Below, one piece after another: positions 42,504 through 51,428 of a stretch of 64,000 nucleotides of DNA. Below the pieces are notes generated by a model, which was not told the DNA's origin, searched no databases, and saw only the letters and a program-made list of their open reading frames with translations. Source of the DNA: JAFGRU01 sp016934985 (GTDB lineage Bacteria > Desulfobacterota > Desulfuromonadia > Desulfuromonadales > JAAYDE01); the NCBI GenBank assembly GCA_963665045.2, contig CAXXJQ010000005.1, positions 62,001 to 126,000 on the forward strand, given 5' to 3'. The position numbers and the translations under genes were made by a program. Within the stretch, counting starts at the first letter, position 1. The number at the start of each line of letters is the position of its first letter.

Positions 42504-43295
42504 CTACTTGAGAAGATTATCCCAATCACGGCCGCCAAACCAGTAATCACGCCGCTCCTGCAACCAGCCTTCGGCTTCCACGATACGAATCCAGTTGTTG
42601 AAGAAATTCAGGGTATCCACATCCCCTTTCCGAAGGGCAAAGCCGATGGGCTCCTTGGTGAAGGTATCCTTGATAGGGAGAAAAAGTTTGCCGGGATGCT
42701 TGGCGGCCAGAGATGCCGGAGTCGGCTTCGAGCTGACAAAAGCGTGGGCACGCCCGTTCAGGAGTTCCTGAATGGCCTGGGCCTCGTCATCGAACTTGCG
42801 CAACTCCGCCTTAGGCATGTACTTCTGCACTGCCTCAACCGAAGTGGCGCCAAGGCGGGCAACCAGAACAACATCCGGACTGTTGAACTGCCCCAGGGTG
42901 GTAAACCCGGCGGCTTTGGTTTTGTGGGCCACCAGGGACATGCCGCTGTAATCATAGGGGATGGTGAAATTGACCTTTTTGTTGCGCTCGGGGCGAATGC
43001 CCATGCCGCCGATGATAACATCGAACTTGCCGGTCAGAAGAGCCGGAATGATCCCCGACCATTTGGTGGGAACGAACTCGACCTTCACACCCATATCCGC
43101 GGCCAGGCGTCTGGCGACATCAATCTCGAAGCCGATCAGTTCACCATTTTTGTCTTTCATGGCCCAGGGGACAAAAGTCGACATTCCGACCCGCAGAACC
43201 CCACGCCGAAGAACGTTTTCGATTACGCTCTGCTCGACCAGTTCCCGGCGAACATCTTGTGCGGGAGCGACACCAGCGAGAAAAACAACCATCAT
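42504..43295 (-). CDS. Amino-acid ABC transporter substrate-binding protein (N-terminus apparently damaged)
   Basis: The product belongs to the SBP_bac_3 family (VLRVGMSTFVPWAMKDKNGE, IGFEIDVARRLAADMGVKVE, KFDVIIGGMGIRPERNKKVN, RLGATSVEAVQKY). It should bind a polar amino acid in the periplasm. As written, the only ATGs (43295, 43292) give MMVVFLAGVAPAQ, too short for a signal peptide and lacking a ribosome site. A well-placed AAAGGA-ATG lies upstream at 43336-43334 and would encode MKPQALF, then a T run. One extra T in that six-T run (43315-43320) would restore a complete Sec signal peptide. So this is either a frameshift mutation, a phase-variable site or a sequencing error. Confidence 0.82.
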   Translation of the reverse strand: MMVVFLAGVAPAQDVRRELVEQSVIENVLRRGVLRVGMSTFVPWAMKDKNGELIGFEIDVARRLAADMGVKVEFVPTKWSGIIPALLTGKFDVIIGGMGIRPERNKKVNFTIPYDYSGMSLVAHKTKAAGFTTLGQFNSPDVVLVARLGATSVEAVQKYMPKAELRKFDDEAQAIQELLNGRAHAFVSSKPTPASLAAKHPGKLFLPIKDTFTKEPIGFALRKGDVDTLNFFNNWIRIVEAEGWLQERRDYWFGGRDWDNLLK

Positions 43296-43314
43296 TAAAG
43301 CGAAGAACAGTTTT

Positions 43315-43336
43315 AAAAAAGAGCCTGGGGTTTCAT
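43315..43336 (-). pseudogene. Frameshifted signal-peptide start of the binding protein
   Basis: On the minus strand AGGAAAGGATTCGCC precedes an ATG (43336-43334) that reads MKPQALF and then meets TAA. The six-base T run (43320-43315) is one T short of joining frame to LKLFFALMMVVFLAGVAPAQ, which would be a textbook Sec signal ending in a VAPAQ cleavage site. Confidence 0.65.
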
Positions 43337-43372
43337 GGCGAATCCTTTCCTGTTACTGGTTAAAATGAATTG

Positions 43373-44194
43373 TCAGGCGGGTATTTTCATTCTCATTTCC
43401 AGAAAACGGGCGAAACCGGAAACGGCAATAGCGATACAGAGATAAATTAAAGCAACGGTAAACCATATTTCAAATGTCAAAAAGGTTTCTGATACGATTG
43501 ACTGCCCCTGCATGGTCAGATCGTAGATGGCGATAGTGCTGACCAGGGCCGAGTCCTTGATCAGGCTGACCGCCTGGCTGGTGAGGGGAGGAAGAATCCG
43601 GTTCAGCGCCTGGGGAAGAATGATGTGACGGTACAGAGCAACGGTTTTCAGGCCCGAACTGTAGGCCGCCTCCCACTGGCCTTTGTCGATGGAGAGGATG
43701 CCGGCCCGAAAAATCTCCGAAGCGTAGGCCCCTTCGAAAAGGCTCAGGGTAAGCACCGCGGTGCTGAAACGGCCGATATCGAGAATGGGAGAAACCACGA
43801 AATAGAGAAAAAAAAGCTGAATCAGAAGGGGTGTATTGCGGACCGCCTCCAGATAAGCCCGCGCCAGGGTTCGTGCCACAAAGGAGCCGGAAAGACGCAT
43901 CAGGGCCGTCGCCAAACCGAAAACCGCGGCCAGAACCAGGCTGCAGCCGACAATCCGAAAAGTCACTTCCAGTCCCTGAAGCAGCAACCCCGGCCGCCAA
44001 TGCTCATCAGCAGAAAAAAACAGATAATCCGGAATCCGATACCACTGCCAGTGATAGTCGATAGCTTCGATGCTCCGCGCGCCCAGCCAAACCAGGACGG
44101 CACTCAGCAAAGCCAGCTTGGCCAATTCCCAATGAAGATTGCGATTGCGTAACCAGGCAAAGCGGTTTTCCAGAATCGGTATTAATTTAAACAT
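43373..44194 (-). CDS. Amino-acid ABC transporter permease (proximal)
   Basis: A 273-residue inner-membrane protein with the same HisM/GlnP architecture: LAAVFGLATALMRLSGSFVA, YLEAVRNTPLLIQLFFLYFV, and the EAA loop AYASEIFRAGILSIDKGQWE. It is the first gene of the transport operon. A palindrome CATTAACGTGGTTAATG lies about 50 bases upstream. The two permeases would form a heterodimer around the pore, powered by an ATPase encoded elsewhere. Confidence 0.92.
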   Translation of the reverse strand: MFKLIPILENRFAWLRNRNLHWELAKLALLSAVLVWLGARSIEAIDYHWQWYRIPDYLFFSADEHWRPGLLLQGLEVTFRIVGCSLVLAAVFGLATALMRLSGSFVARTLARAYLEAVRNTPLLIQLFFLYFVVSPILDIGRFSTAVLTLSLFEGAYASEIFRAGILSIDKGQWEAAYSSGLKTVALYRHIILPQALNRILPPLTSQAVSLIKDSALVSTIAIYDLTMQGQSIVSETFLTFEIWFTVALIYLCIAIAVSGFARFLEMRMKIPA

Positions 44195-44240
44195 TTCAAG
44201 CGTACCTTCTCGGCAATATTTTGCGCCGCCAATGCCTTTT

Positions 44241-44257
44241 CATTAACGTGGTTAATG
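44241..44257. promoter_or_regulatory. Palindromic operator candidate upstream of the transport operon
   Basis: CATTAAC-GTG-GTTAATG has perfect 7-bp arms around a 3-base centre. It lies 47 bases upstream of the first permease ATG, a normal place for a dimeric regulator site. Which regulator binds is unknown. Confidence 0.5.
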
Positions 44258-44467
44258 TTTTAGCTAATCGTGTGCGGGAGTTTTGTCAAGGAACTCAGCG
44301 AATTTTTTAGCCCGCTTCTATCCGGGCCGCTGCTGAAGACAACAAAAAACTCCTTAAAAACCAGGGGCGAATTGGATTCCAAAGCGACTGCCGTATAATT
44401 GAAAAAAGGCAAGAACCAGACTGCGACCAATTCAGAAAAAACGCTCTCAACCCAAGGGTTGCCCAAA

Positions 44468-45250
44468 ATGTCTGTCAGAAAGCCAGGATTTCAACTTGGC
44501 GCAAAGGAAAAATTTTTTCTGGCCATCTTCCTGATCGGCTTTTTTGCACCTCTGTGCAGCATGGGGAGCAGTGTGGCTTGTGCCGCCGCCAACTTTAGAG
44601 AGGCCCGCAGCAAGATGGTTCAAGAGATTGAGGCGGACGTTAAATCAACCCGGTTCTTTCTTGATCGGGAAATCCTCGACCCTCGGGTGATGGCGGCTAT
44701 CGCCACCGTGCCCCGCCACGAATTCGTCCCCCCAAGGCAAAAAACCTTGGCCTATCTGAATCGGCCGCTCCCCATCGGGCACGGGCAGACCATCTCCCAG
44801 CCCTATATCGTTGCCGTCATGACCGACCTGCTGAATCTTTCTCCGACCGGCAAAGTCCTCGAGGTGGGGACCGGGTCGGGCTATCAGGCGGCTGTGCTAG
44901 CCGAACTGGCGGCAGAAGTCTTCACTATCGAGATCATTCGTCCCCTGGGTGAGGACGCCGGGGAACGCCTCGCCCGGCTCGGGTACAAAAATGTCCAGGT
45001 ACGCATAGGCGACGGCTATTACGGCTGGAAGGAGGAAGCCCCCTTCGATGCCATCGTCGTTACCGCGGCCGCCAGCCACATTCCGCCGCCCCTGATCCAA
45101 CAGCTGAAAAGCGGCGGAATCATGGTCATTCCTGTCGGCACACCCTTCATGACTCAGCAACTTTTACTGGTCACAAAAGAGGATGAGGAGAAAACCACGT
45201 CACGCCAGATCCTTCCCGTCCGATTCGTTCCCCTTACCGGGAAGCATTGA
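44468..45250 (+). CDS. pcm: Exported protein-L-isoaspartate O-methyltransferase
   Basis: The methyltransferase core is clear: VPRHEFVPPRQKTLAYLNRP, PIGHGQTISQPYIVAVMTDL, the SAM motif VLEVGTGSGYQAAVLAEL and IGDGYYGWKEEAPFDAIVVT. It repairs isoaspartyl residues in aged proteins. Unlike the usual cytoplasmic enzyme, it is preceded by a basic and hydrophobic N-terminus (RKPGFQLGAKEKFFLAIFLI, GFFAPLCSMGSSVACAAA) that reads as a signal peptide, so a periplasmic form is likely. How SAM would be supplied there is unclear. The ATG at 44468 is chosen; a TTG 23 codons earlier is also open. Confidence 0.88.
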   Translation: MSVRKPGFQLGAKEKFFLAIFLIGFFAPLCSMGSSVACAAANFREARSKMVQEIEADVKSTRFFLDREILDPRVMAAIATVPRHEFVPPRQKTLAYLNRPLPIGHGQTISQPYIVAVMTDLLNLSPTGKVLEVGTGSGYQAAVLAELAAEVFTIEIIRPLGEDAGERLARLGYKNVQVRIGDGYYGWKEEAPFDAIVVTAAASHIPPPLIQQLKSGGIMVIPVGTPFMTQQLLLVTKEDEEKTTSRQILPVRFVPLTGKH

Positions 45251-45259
45251 CTTTCTATC

Positions 45260-47692
45260 ATGACCACCCGCCCGCCATACATCGCTGTCATGCTTCTGTC
45301 CGCCACAGCCCTTGCCTACGAAATCCTCCTCATGCGCCTTTTTTCCATCATCCAGTGGCATCATTTCGCCTATATGATTATCTCCCTGGCGCTGCTCGGC
45401 TACGGCATGAGCGGCACCCTGATCGCTATTTTTCAGGATCGGCTTCTGCTCCGCTATCGGGGCCTTTTCATTACGGCCACATTGCTCTGCGCTTTGGGGA
45501 CGACAGTCTGTTTTCTTTTCGCCCAGGCCGTTCCTTTCAACCCCGAAGAGCTCTTGTGGGACGGCCATCAGATATTTTATCTGCTGGCAATTTTTCTCCT
45601 CTTAAGTTTGCCATTTTTCTTAGCCGCCGGAGTCATCTGCCTGACCTTCAGACAATACGGGGACCAGGCCCCGCGCATCTACGCCATGGACCTCCTGGGG
45701 GCGGGGCTGGGAGGACCGGCTATTGTTTTTCTCCTCATTCTTGTCTTTCCCCGCGACGCCCTGACCGCAATCGGGGTTCTTGGTGTGGGTGCTGCCCTGG
45801 TCGGCTACCGGGAATTAAAAATTAGAGACCGCCTGCTGTTGGGACTGACTGCCGGCTCCGCCGTGATTATTCTGCTTCTGGGCGCATGGGGGCCGCCACT
45901 CAGGCTTTCACCTTACAAAAGCCTGGTCCAGACCCTGCGCATCGGCGGAACCCGCATCATCGAAGAACGCTCCGGCCCACTGGGGCTGCTCAGCGTCGTG
46001 GAAAGCACCGATATCCCCTTTCGCCATGCCCCCGGGTTGAGCCTCAACGCCTCAGTTGAGCCGCCGCCACAGCTCGGGGTTTTTACCGACGGCGATAACC
46101 TGACCGCCATAACCCGCTTTCCAGAAGACCTCAAACAGCTGGCTTACCTGGACGGGATGACCTCGGCTCTTCCGTATCACCTGCGGAAACTCAAACGAGT
46201 CCTGATCCTCGGCGCCGGAGGCGGTGCCGACATCCTGCAGGCACAGTTTCATCAGGTGCCACAGATTGAAGCCGTCGAACTTAACCACCAGTTGGCGGAC
46301 ATGCTCCGGGGAAAATTCAGCGGCTTTGCCGGGAATTTTACTAAACAGCCCGGGGTTCGCCTCCATATCGGCGAGGCCCGGGGCTTTCTTGCCCAATCCA
46401 AAGAACGCTACGATCTGATCCAGCTGTCATTGGTGGATGCTTTCAACGCCTCAGCCTCGGGCCTTTACGCCTTGAACGAAAGCTACCTCTACACCGTCGA
46501 GGCACTGAAGACCTACATCTCCCACATTAAGCCAGGCGGTTTCCTGGCTCTGACCCGCTGGATCAAAATACCGCCGAGGGACATCCTGAAGCTTTTCGTC
46601 ACTGCAATCAAGGCCCTGGAGGAATCCGGCATCCCGTCCCCCGAAAATCGGCTGATTCTTATCCGCGGTTGGCAGACCGGCACCCTGATCGTCAAAAATG
46701 GCCCCTTCGCATCGGAAGAAATCCGAGCAGTGGAAAATTTCTGTCAGGCCCGTTCTTTCGACCTGGCTTATACTCCGGCCCTCACCCCGGAACAGGTCAA
46801 TCGCTACAACCTCTTGGCCGAGCCGTATTTTTTCCAGGGCGCCAAGGCATTGTTGGGAACGGATCGCGAGGGCTTTTTTAACCGCTACAAGTTCGACCTG
46901 CGCCCCGCCAGCGATGACCGGCCCTATTTCCACCATTTTTTCAAATGGCCGTTGTTGCCGGAGATTCTCCATCTGCGTAAAAAAGGCGGCATGCCTCTTA
47001 TGGAGTGGGGCTACATGGTTCTCATCGTCACTCTGATGCTTGCCGTCTTGACCAGTGTGATTCTGATCATTTTGCCTTTGGCTTTTTCCCGGTGCGGCAA
47101 GGACAGGTCCTCTGGCAACGTTTCAAGGTGGCGGGTCTTCTCTTATTTCTTTGCCATCGGACTGGCCTTTTTGTTCATTGAGATTGCATTTCTCCAAAAA
47201 TTCATCCTTTTTCTCTATCATCCTGTCGTTTCCATCACCACAACCCTGAGCGCGTTCCTGGTTTTCGCCGGGATCGGCAGTCAAGCGTCCGCAAGACTCG
47301 CCCGGAACCGGCCCTGCCACCGTATCGTACTAATTGCCGTTATGGGAATTATTGTCCTGGCGTTGCTTTATACCTTCGCTCTGCCTGCGTTTTTCTCAGC
47401 GCTCACAGCTTCTCCTGTCGGCGTCCGGGCAATCTGTGCCGTCTTCATCATTGCTCCCCTGGGCTTTTTCATGGGGATGCCCTTTCCCATGGCCCTGGCC
47501 GAACTGGCCGAGCATGCCGAACGCCTGGTTCCCTGGGCCTGGGGCATCAACGGCTGTGCTTCAGTTATAAGCGCTGCCCTGGCAACCCTTCTTGCCGTCC
47601 ACCTCGGCTTCAGGGTGGTCATCCTTTGTGCAGTCGGACTTTATATCGGTGCAGGCCTCACCTTCCCCGGACAGCAAAAGAAAGCAGGTTAA
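45260..47692 (+). CDS. Membrane-embedded spermidine synthase-like protein
   Basis: An 810-residue protein with three parts. First come about six membrane segments (LSATALAYEILLMRLFSIIQ, YMIISLALLGYGMSGTLIAI). A cytoplasmic spermidine-synthase-like Rossmann domain follows (RVLILGAGGGADILQAQFHQ, IEAVELNHQLADML, RYDLIQLSLVDAFNASASGL). Then there is a second set of about six membrane segments. Such fused membrane aminopropyl/methyltransferase-like proteins are known in several bacteria, but their substrate is not settled. It starts nine bases after pcm, so the two are likely co-transcribed. Confidence 0.85.
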   Translation: MTTRPPYIAVMLLSATALAYEILLMRLFSIIQWHHFAYMIISLALLGYGMSGTLIAIFQDRLLLRYRGLFITATLLCALGTTVCFLFAQAVPFNPEELLWDGHQIFYLLAIFLLLSLPFFLAAGVICLTFRQYGDQAPRIYAMDLLGAGLGGPAIVFLLILVFPRDALTAIGVLGVGAALVGYRELKIRDRLLLGLTAGSAVIILLLGAWGPPLRLSPYKSLVQTLRIGGTRIIEERSGPLGLLSVVESTDIPFRHAPGLSLNASVEPPPQLGVFTDGDNLTAITRFPEDLKQLAYLDGMTSALPYHLRKLKRVLILGAGGGADILQAQFHQVPQIEAVELNHQLADMLRGKFSGFAGNFTKQPGVRLHIGEARGFLAQSKERYDLIQLSLVDAFNASASGLYALNESYLYTVEALKTYISHIKPGGFLALTRWIKIPPRDILKLFVTAIKALEESGIPSPENRLILIRGWQTGTLIVKNGPFASEEIRAVENFCQARSFDLAYTPALTPEQVNRYNLLAEPYFFQGAKALLGTDREGFFNRYKFDLRPASDDRPYFHHFFKWPLLPEILHLRKKGGMPLMEWGYMVLIVTLMLAVLTSVILIILPLAFSRCGKDRSSGNVSRWRVFSYFFAIGLAFLFIEIAFLQKFILFLYHPVVSITTTLSAFLVFAGIGSQASARLARNRPCHRIVLIAVMGIIVLALLYTFALPAFFSALTASPVGVRAICAVFIIAPLGFFMGMPFPMALAELAEHAERLVPWAWGINGCASVISAALATLLAVHLGFRVVILCAVGLYIGAGLTFPGQQKKAG

Positions 47693-47809
47693 AGCTTTCC
47701 TTTGCATTTCCCTTAAAATCGGGATAGAAAGAAAACCACTCAGGAAATCAGGGGACCATCTGGGGCGACTCATTTCGTCGATTGCTGAAAAATTCAAGCT
47801 GTTCTGAAC

Positions 47810-48715
47810 ATGACCAATCAAAACAAAGCCTATATTTTCGGCCTCGCCACCGTTCTGCTCTGGTCAACCGTGGCTTCGGCCTTCAAGATATCCCTGCGCT
47901 ACCTCAGCCCGGCAGGGCTCGTGTTTTATGCCAGCTTGTTTTCAACTCTGGTCCTGGGTGCAGTTGTTGTAGCCAGAGGCAGGGTCAAAGAGATAGTCTC
48001 TTCCACCTCCCGCGAGTGGCGGCATTCTCTCTTGCTTGGCCTGCTTAACCCGTTTCTCTATTACCTGGTATTGTTCAAAGCCTACGATCTTCTGCCGGCC
48101 CAGCAGGCGCAACCGATCAACTATACCTGGGCCCTCACCCTGGCAATTCTCTCCGTTCCCCTTCTCGGCCAGCGCATCGGCCTCGGGGATATTACCGGGC
48201 TGTTGCTGGGCTACTCCGGGGTGGTGGTCATCTCCACCCAGGGCCAATTGCTCGAACTGAATTTTTCGAGCCCTTTCGGAGTATTCCTGGCTCTGGTCAG
48301 CACCATCATCTGGGCTCTCTATTGGATATACAACACCCGGGACAGCCGCTCGCCGGTTGTCGCCCTGTTTATGAGTTTTGCCTGTGGATCGATTTTCATA
48401 ACCATTTATTCGCTGGCTGTCGGGGATTTGCATCCGCCTCCATGGCCAGGCCTTTTGGGTGCGGGGTATGTTGGTGCCTTTGAAATGAGTATCACCTTCA
48501 TCCTGTGGCTTTCCGCTCTGCGCTTGTCCGAAAACACCGCCAAGGTCAGCACCCTGATCTTCCTCTCTCCGCCGCTTTCCCTGATCTTTATTCACTTTTT
48601 TGTCGGCGAAACCATCACGGCGGCAACCATTTCTGGCTTGGGCCTGATCCTTTTAGGACTTGTGGTGCAAAAACAGCTCAACAGTCGCGTAAAAAGAATC
48701 AAAAAACCAGGGTGA
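47810..48715 (+). CDS. EamA/DMT family transporter
   Basis: A 301-residue inner-membrane protein with about ten helices in two homologous EamA halves (IFGLATVLLWSTVASAFKIS; later LVSTIIWALYWIYNTRDSRS). Each half carries the family's conserved Pro/Gly pattern. Drug/metabolite transporters of this type export amino acids or small metabolites; the substrate cannot be read from sequence. The first copy of the structured GGATGG repeat follows its stop. Confidence 0.88.
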   Translation: MTNQNKAYIFGLATVLLWSTVASAFKISLRYLSPAGLVFYASLFSTLVLGAVVVARGRVKEIVSSTSREWRHSLLLGLLNPFLYYLVLFKAYDLLPAQQAQPINYTWALTLAILSVPLLGQRIGLGDITGLLLGYSGVVVISTQGQLLELNFSSPFGVFLALVSTIIWALYWIYNTRDSRSPVVALFMSFACGSIFITIYSLAVGDLHPPPWPGLLGAGYVGAFEMSITFILWLSALRLSENTAKVSTLIFLSPPLSLIFIHFFVGETITAATISGLGLILLGLVVQKQLNSRVKRIKKPG

Positions 48716-48720
48716 CTATT

Positions 48721-48847
48721 CAGCACAAGGACTCGTATCGACTATGGCAAGGGCATCTGCCGCCGGATGGGGGCAGCTAAGCCCCATGGATGGGTTCACA
48801 CGGCCCTTGGAAAGGACAATTCAAGGCATTGTGCCGGCAAGCTGAAT
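48721..48847 (+). repeat. Structured GGATGG repeat, copy A
   Basis: This ~120-base element has terminal arms that can pair (GCACAAGG ... CATTGTGC), a core AAGGGCATCTG ... CCGGATGG, then AAGCCCCATGGATGGGTTCA and CGGCCCTTGGA. Copies B (58501-58627) and C (59401-59512) share this order of motifs. It lies between eamA and the alkyltransferase-like gene. The repeated GGA-in-hairpin pattern resembles CsrA/RsmA target motifs, but I have no evidence that it is bound. Confidence 0.75.
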
Positions 48848-48903
48848 AACTGCAAACCAAGTTAATTTAACCGAGGCTTTTCCATCCTCTCTGTTTTGTT
48901 AAA

Positions 48904-49251
48904 ATGGGGATGATTACCAGTAATGACCTGATCATGGCCACCACCTACGAACGCATCTACAGCATCGTCCGACTTATCCCTGAGGGGCGAGTCGCAACCT
49001 ACGGCCAGATCGCTCACCTGCTCGCCATGCCCCACGGGGCACGGCAGGTCGGTTACGCCCTTGCCGCCCTGCGGGAAAACGATATCCCCTGGCACAGGGT
49101 CGTCAACGCCAGGGGCGGCATCAGTCCGCGGAACGAACCCGGTTACGAGCACATCCAACGGGCCATGCTCGAAGATGAAGGAATCACCTTTGACGCCAGG
49201 GGGTTCATTCCTCTGGCCCGCTTTCAATGGCGGCAGGACAAGCGGCCCTGA
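48904..49251 (+). CDS. atl: Alkyltransferase-like DNA repair protein (ATL)
   Basis: A 115-residue single-domain relative of O6-methylguanine methyltransferase (IYSIVRLIPEGRVATYGQIA, GYALAALRENDIPWHRVVNA). The reactive Cys of PCHR is replaced by Trp (PWHR), the hallmark of ATL/YbaZ proteins. These bind O6-alkylguanine and hand it to nucleotide excision repair without removing the alkyl group. The ATG at 48904 is used; MATTYERIY at 48934 is also possible. Confidence 0.92.
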   Translation: MGMITSNDLIMATTYERIYSIVRLIPEGRVATYGQIAHLLAMPHGARQVGYALAALRENDIPWHRVVNARGGISPRNEPGYEHIQRAMLEDEGITFDARGFIPLARFQWRQDKRP

Positions 49252-49282
49252 GCCTGCCCGAATATTTCAGGGAGGGAATATC

Positions 49283-49618
49283 ATGAATGACAACCCGGCC
49301 ACCCCAAAAGGCACACCTTTCAACCTTGAAAAGCACGTCGCCTATGCCGCCGGTTCGGTGGTCAGCAAAACCCTGCTGAAAAAGGAAATCGGCAACATCA
49401 CACTGTTTTCCTTTGACGCCGGGCAGGGACTCAGCGAGCATACCTCCCCCTTCGACGCGGTAGTGAACATTCTCGACGGCCAGGCGGAAATCACCATCGG
49501 TGGGAAAATGCAGCGCGTCGCCGCCGGGGAAATGCTGATCATGCCGGCCAATGTTCCCCATTCGCTTCACGCCGGCGAGTGTTTCAAAATGCTGCTGATC
49601 ATGCTGCGTGGTGAATAA
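49283..49618 (+). CDS. Cupin-domain protein
   Basis: A 111-residue single cupin barrel: ITLFSFDAGQGLSEHTSPFD, then VNILDGQAEITIGGKMQRVA and MLIMPANVPHSLHAGECFKM. The metal-site histidines are partly kept (EHTS, PHSLH). Small cupins of this type are often sensors or mild oxygenases; the ligand is unknown. GGAGGG precedes the ATG at 49283. It is 31 bases after the atl gene and may be co-transcribed with it. Confidence 0.85.
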   Translation: MNDNPATPKGTPFNLEKHVAYAAGSVVSKTLLKKEIGNITLFSFDAGQGLSEHTSPFDAVVNILDGQAEITIGGKMQRVAAGEMLIMPANVPHSLHAGECFKMLLIMLRGE

Positions 49619-49815
49619 ATTTTATTCATGATGAAAAACAGCGTGGGAAAGGAAAAACATCATGCGTGAGAATATCAGAAAATAACAACCGTTCCCATGA
49701 TGGCAACCACCATATCCATACTTTGGTTGAGCACGCTTTTTCTTTAACCAAAATTACAAACAGCCTGAAACAAGCCTGCCCGGACATCAGGCCGGCCTGT
49801 TTCTGTGGCTGAATT

Positions 49816-50565
49816 TCAAAAAGCAGGTCTTGACATAAACCATTCCGAGACCTGGCGAAAATCATTCGGTCGGCTCCACATCAAAGGATGATCACCCGCA
49901 TTGTTAAGGAAAATTCTGCTATCAGGTATCTGCTGTCCCATGCGGCAGATCTGCTGAGCAGCATCCGGGAGCAATGAATCCTGCAGGCTGGCCGTCAAAA
50001 GCACAGGGCATTGAATCTCCCCGAGCCGGCCGCCGATGCAATCGCCGCCTTTGTCAGCCAGGCGCAAAAGAAGCCTGCTGTCAGCATCCACAACCCCTTT
50101 CCAATCCTGACCGTGAGCTTTTTCCCAAAAACTTTTCTGCTCAGAAAGAAGTTGATGGCGGCTTTCAACTTCTTCCCGCAAGGATTGGGGCGCAAATTTT
50201 TCAACGCAACTGTCCGCGACAACAGCCGAAACATATTGCGGGAAATGAATGGCCATCAACAAAGCGGCCGCTGCCCCGCCGCTCGTGCCCATAACGATGC
50301 AGCGTTTCTCCCCTAAATGGTCGACAAGAGCTTTAGCCTGACAGGCACCTTCATACCACCAGTCATCCGGCCAGGATTCCAGCCGGTCCGACTCTCCTGT
50401 CCCCAGAAAATCCAGAACAGCCACGTGATAGCGCCGGCTGAAGCAGTCCAGTTCTCCCTGGTGCCAGACTGAAGATGCCGTATTGCCCGGCAAAATGATC
50501 AAAAGAGGTCCATTTCCCTGTTCCCGAAAAAATAAACGGAATGATTTGTAGTTGAAATATGACAT
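49816..50565 (-). CDS. Alpha/beta hydrolase
   Basis: A 249-residue alpha/beta hydrolase: the oxyanion-hole region LLIILPGNTASSVWHQGEL, DFLGTGESDRLESW, the nucleophile elbow VMGTSGGAAAALLM with the Ser, and a late NNAGDHPLMWSRPNDF with the catalytic His. It belongs to the broad esterase/lactonase/acyl-transfer group, so the substrate is open. It lies 15 bases downstream of a methyltransferase gene, with which it probably forms an operon. Confidence 0.88.
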   Translation of the reverse strand: MSYFNYKSFRLFFREQGNGPLLIILPGNTASSVWHQGELDCFSRRYHVAVLDFLGTGESDRLESWPDDWWYEGACQAKALVDHLGEKRCIVMGTSGGAAAALLMAIHFPQYVSAVVADSCVEKFAPQSLREEVESRHQLLSEQKSFWEKAHGQDWKGVVDADSRLLLRLADKGGDCIGGRLGEIQCPVLLTASLQDSLLPDAAQQICRMGQQIPDSRIFLNNAGDHPLMWSRPNDFRQVSEWFMSRPAF

Positions 50566-50579
50566 ATACGTAAATCTCC

Positions 50580-51428
50580 TTAATATTCTGGAATCTTTTG
50601 GGCGACCACAGCAATCTCGTCAGCATCCTTGTGGAAAGGTGTTCCTGCAACATCTGAATAATATTCCACAACTTGAAACCCGTTTGCAGCCAGTTCCCCG
50701 GCAAGGGCCTGGCGGCTGTAATACTGCAGCCAGTTATAAACTTCCCATGTTCTGCTCTCCTCAACGATGGTGTATTTATCCAGGATTACCTTCTCCTTTT
50801 CGTATTTGATGGTTTTAAGGAAACCGTAATAGGACTTTTCCGACCAGAAACCCTCCATCAGGCGATAGCCCCAGGTTGCAAGCTCCGGCCTTTTCTTGAA
50901 CGCATTCAGGGAGAAAACGTCCAGGAACACCAGCCCATTGTCTTCAAGATGTCGATAAAACACCTTGAATAACCTCTTTCGCTGCTGCGGGCTCAAAGGG
51001 CAGAGATCACAATATATCAAGGTGATCAGGTCGAATTTTTGATCGATGGAAAAATTCAGGTAGTTGTGCCGATGATAAGCTATATCGAGACCATTGGCCT
51101 GCGCCTGCTCTTCAGCATAAGCGATAGACCGTTCCGAAAAATCGATACCGGTTACGGCAGCCCCCTGTTCAGAAAACCGGGTTGTGTATAATCCCGGACC
51201 GCAACCGAAATCGGCCACCCGAAAACCACCTCCGAGGTTAAACCGGGAACTCATCCATGCTGCGGATTTCTCGATAAAGACCCGATTGCGGGAAGCTGGC
51301 TCCACATCGGGATTGAGGTGAAGTTCGAGCATCTTTTGGGAAATGTGCGAATCGTTCCACAATGTTTCAGCACTGTAGCATTCAAAAAGCGCCGGGCAGA
51401 CGTCCATGCTCCTAAGTTGCTTAAACAT
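50580..51428 (-). CDS. Class I SAM-dependent methyltransferase
   Basis: A 282-residue methyltransferase starting MFKQLRSMDVCPALFECYSA. The SAM-binding motif is FRVADFGCGPGLYTTRFSEQ with the acidic ribose ligand in VTGIDFSERSIAYAEEQA, and the post-motif is FDLITLIYCDLCPLSP. The substrate is not predictable. AAAGGAAAC precedes the ATG at 51428. The alpha/beta hydrolase downstream might act on the same compound. Confidence 0.88.
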   Translation of the reverse strand: MFKQLRSMDVCPALFECYSAETLWNDSHISQKMLELHLNPDVEPASRNRVFIEKSAAWMSSRFNLGGGFRVADFGCGPGLYTTRFSEQGAAVTGIDFSERSIAYAEEQAQANGLDIAYHRHNYLNFSIDQKFDLITLIYCDLCPLSPQQRKRLFKVFYRHLEDNGLVFLDVFSLNAFKKRPELATWGYRLMEGFWSEKSYYGFLKTIKYEKEKVILDKYTIVEESRTWEVYNWLQYYSRQALAGELAANGFQVVEYYSDVAGTPFHKDADEIAVVAQKIPEY

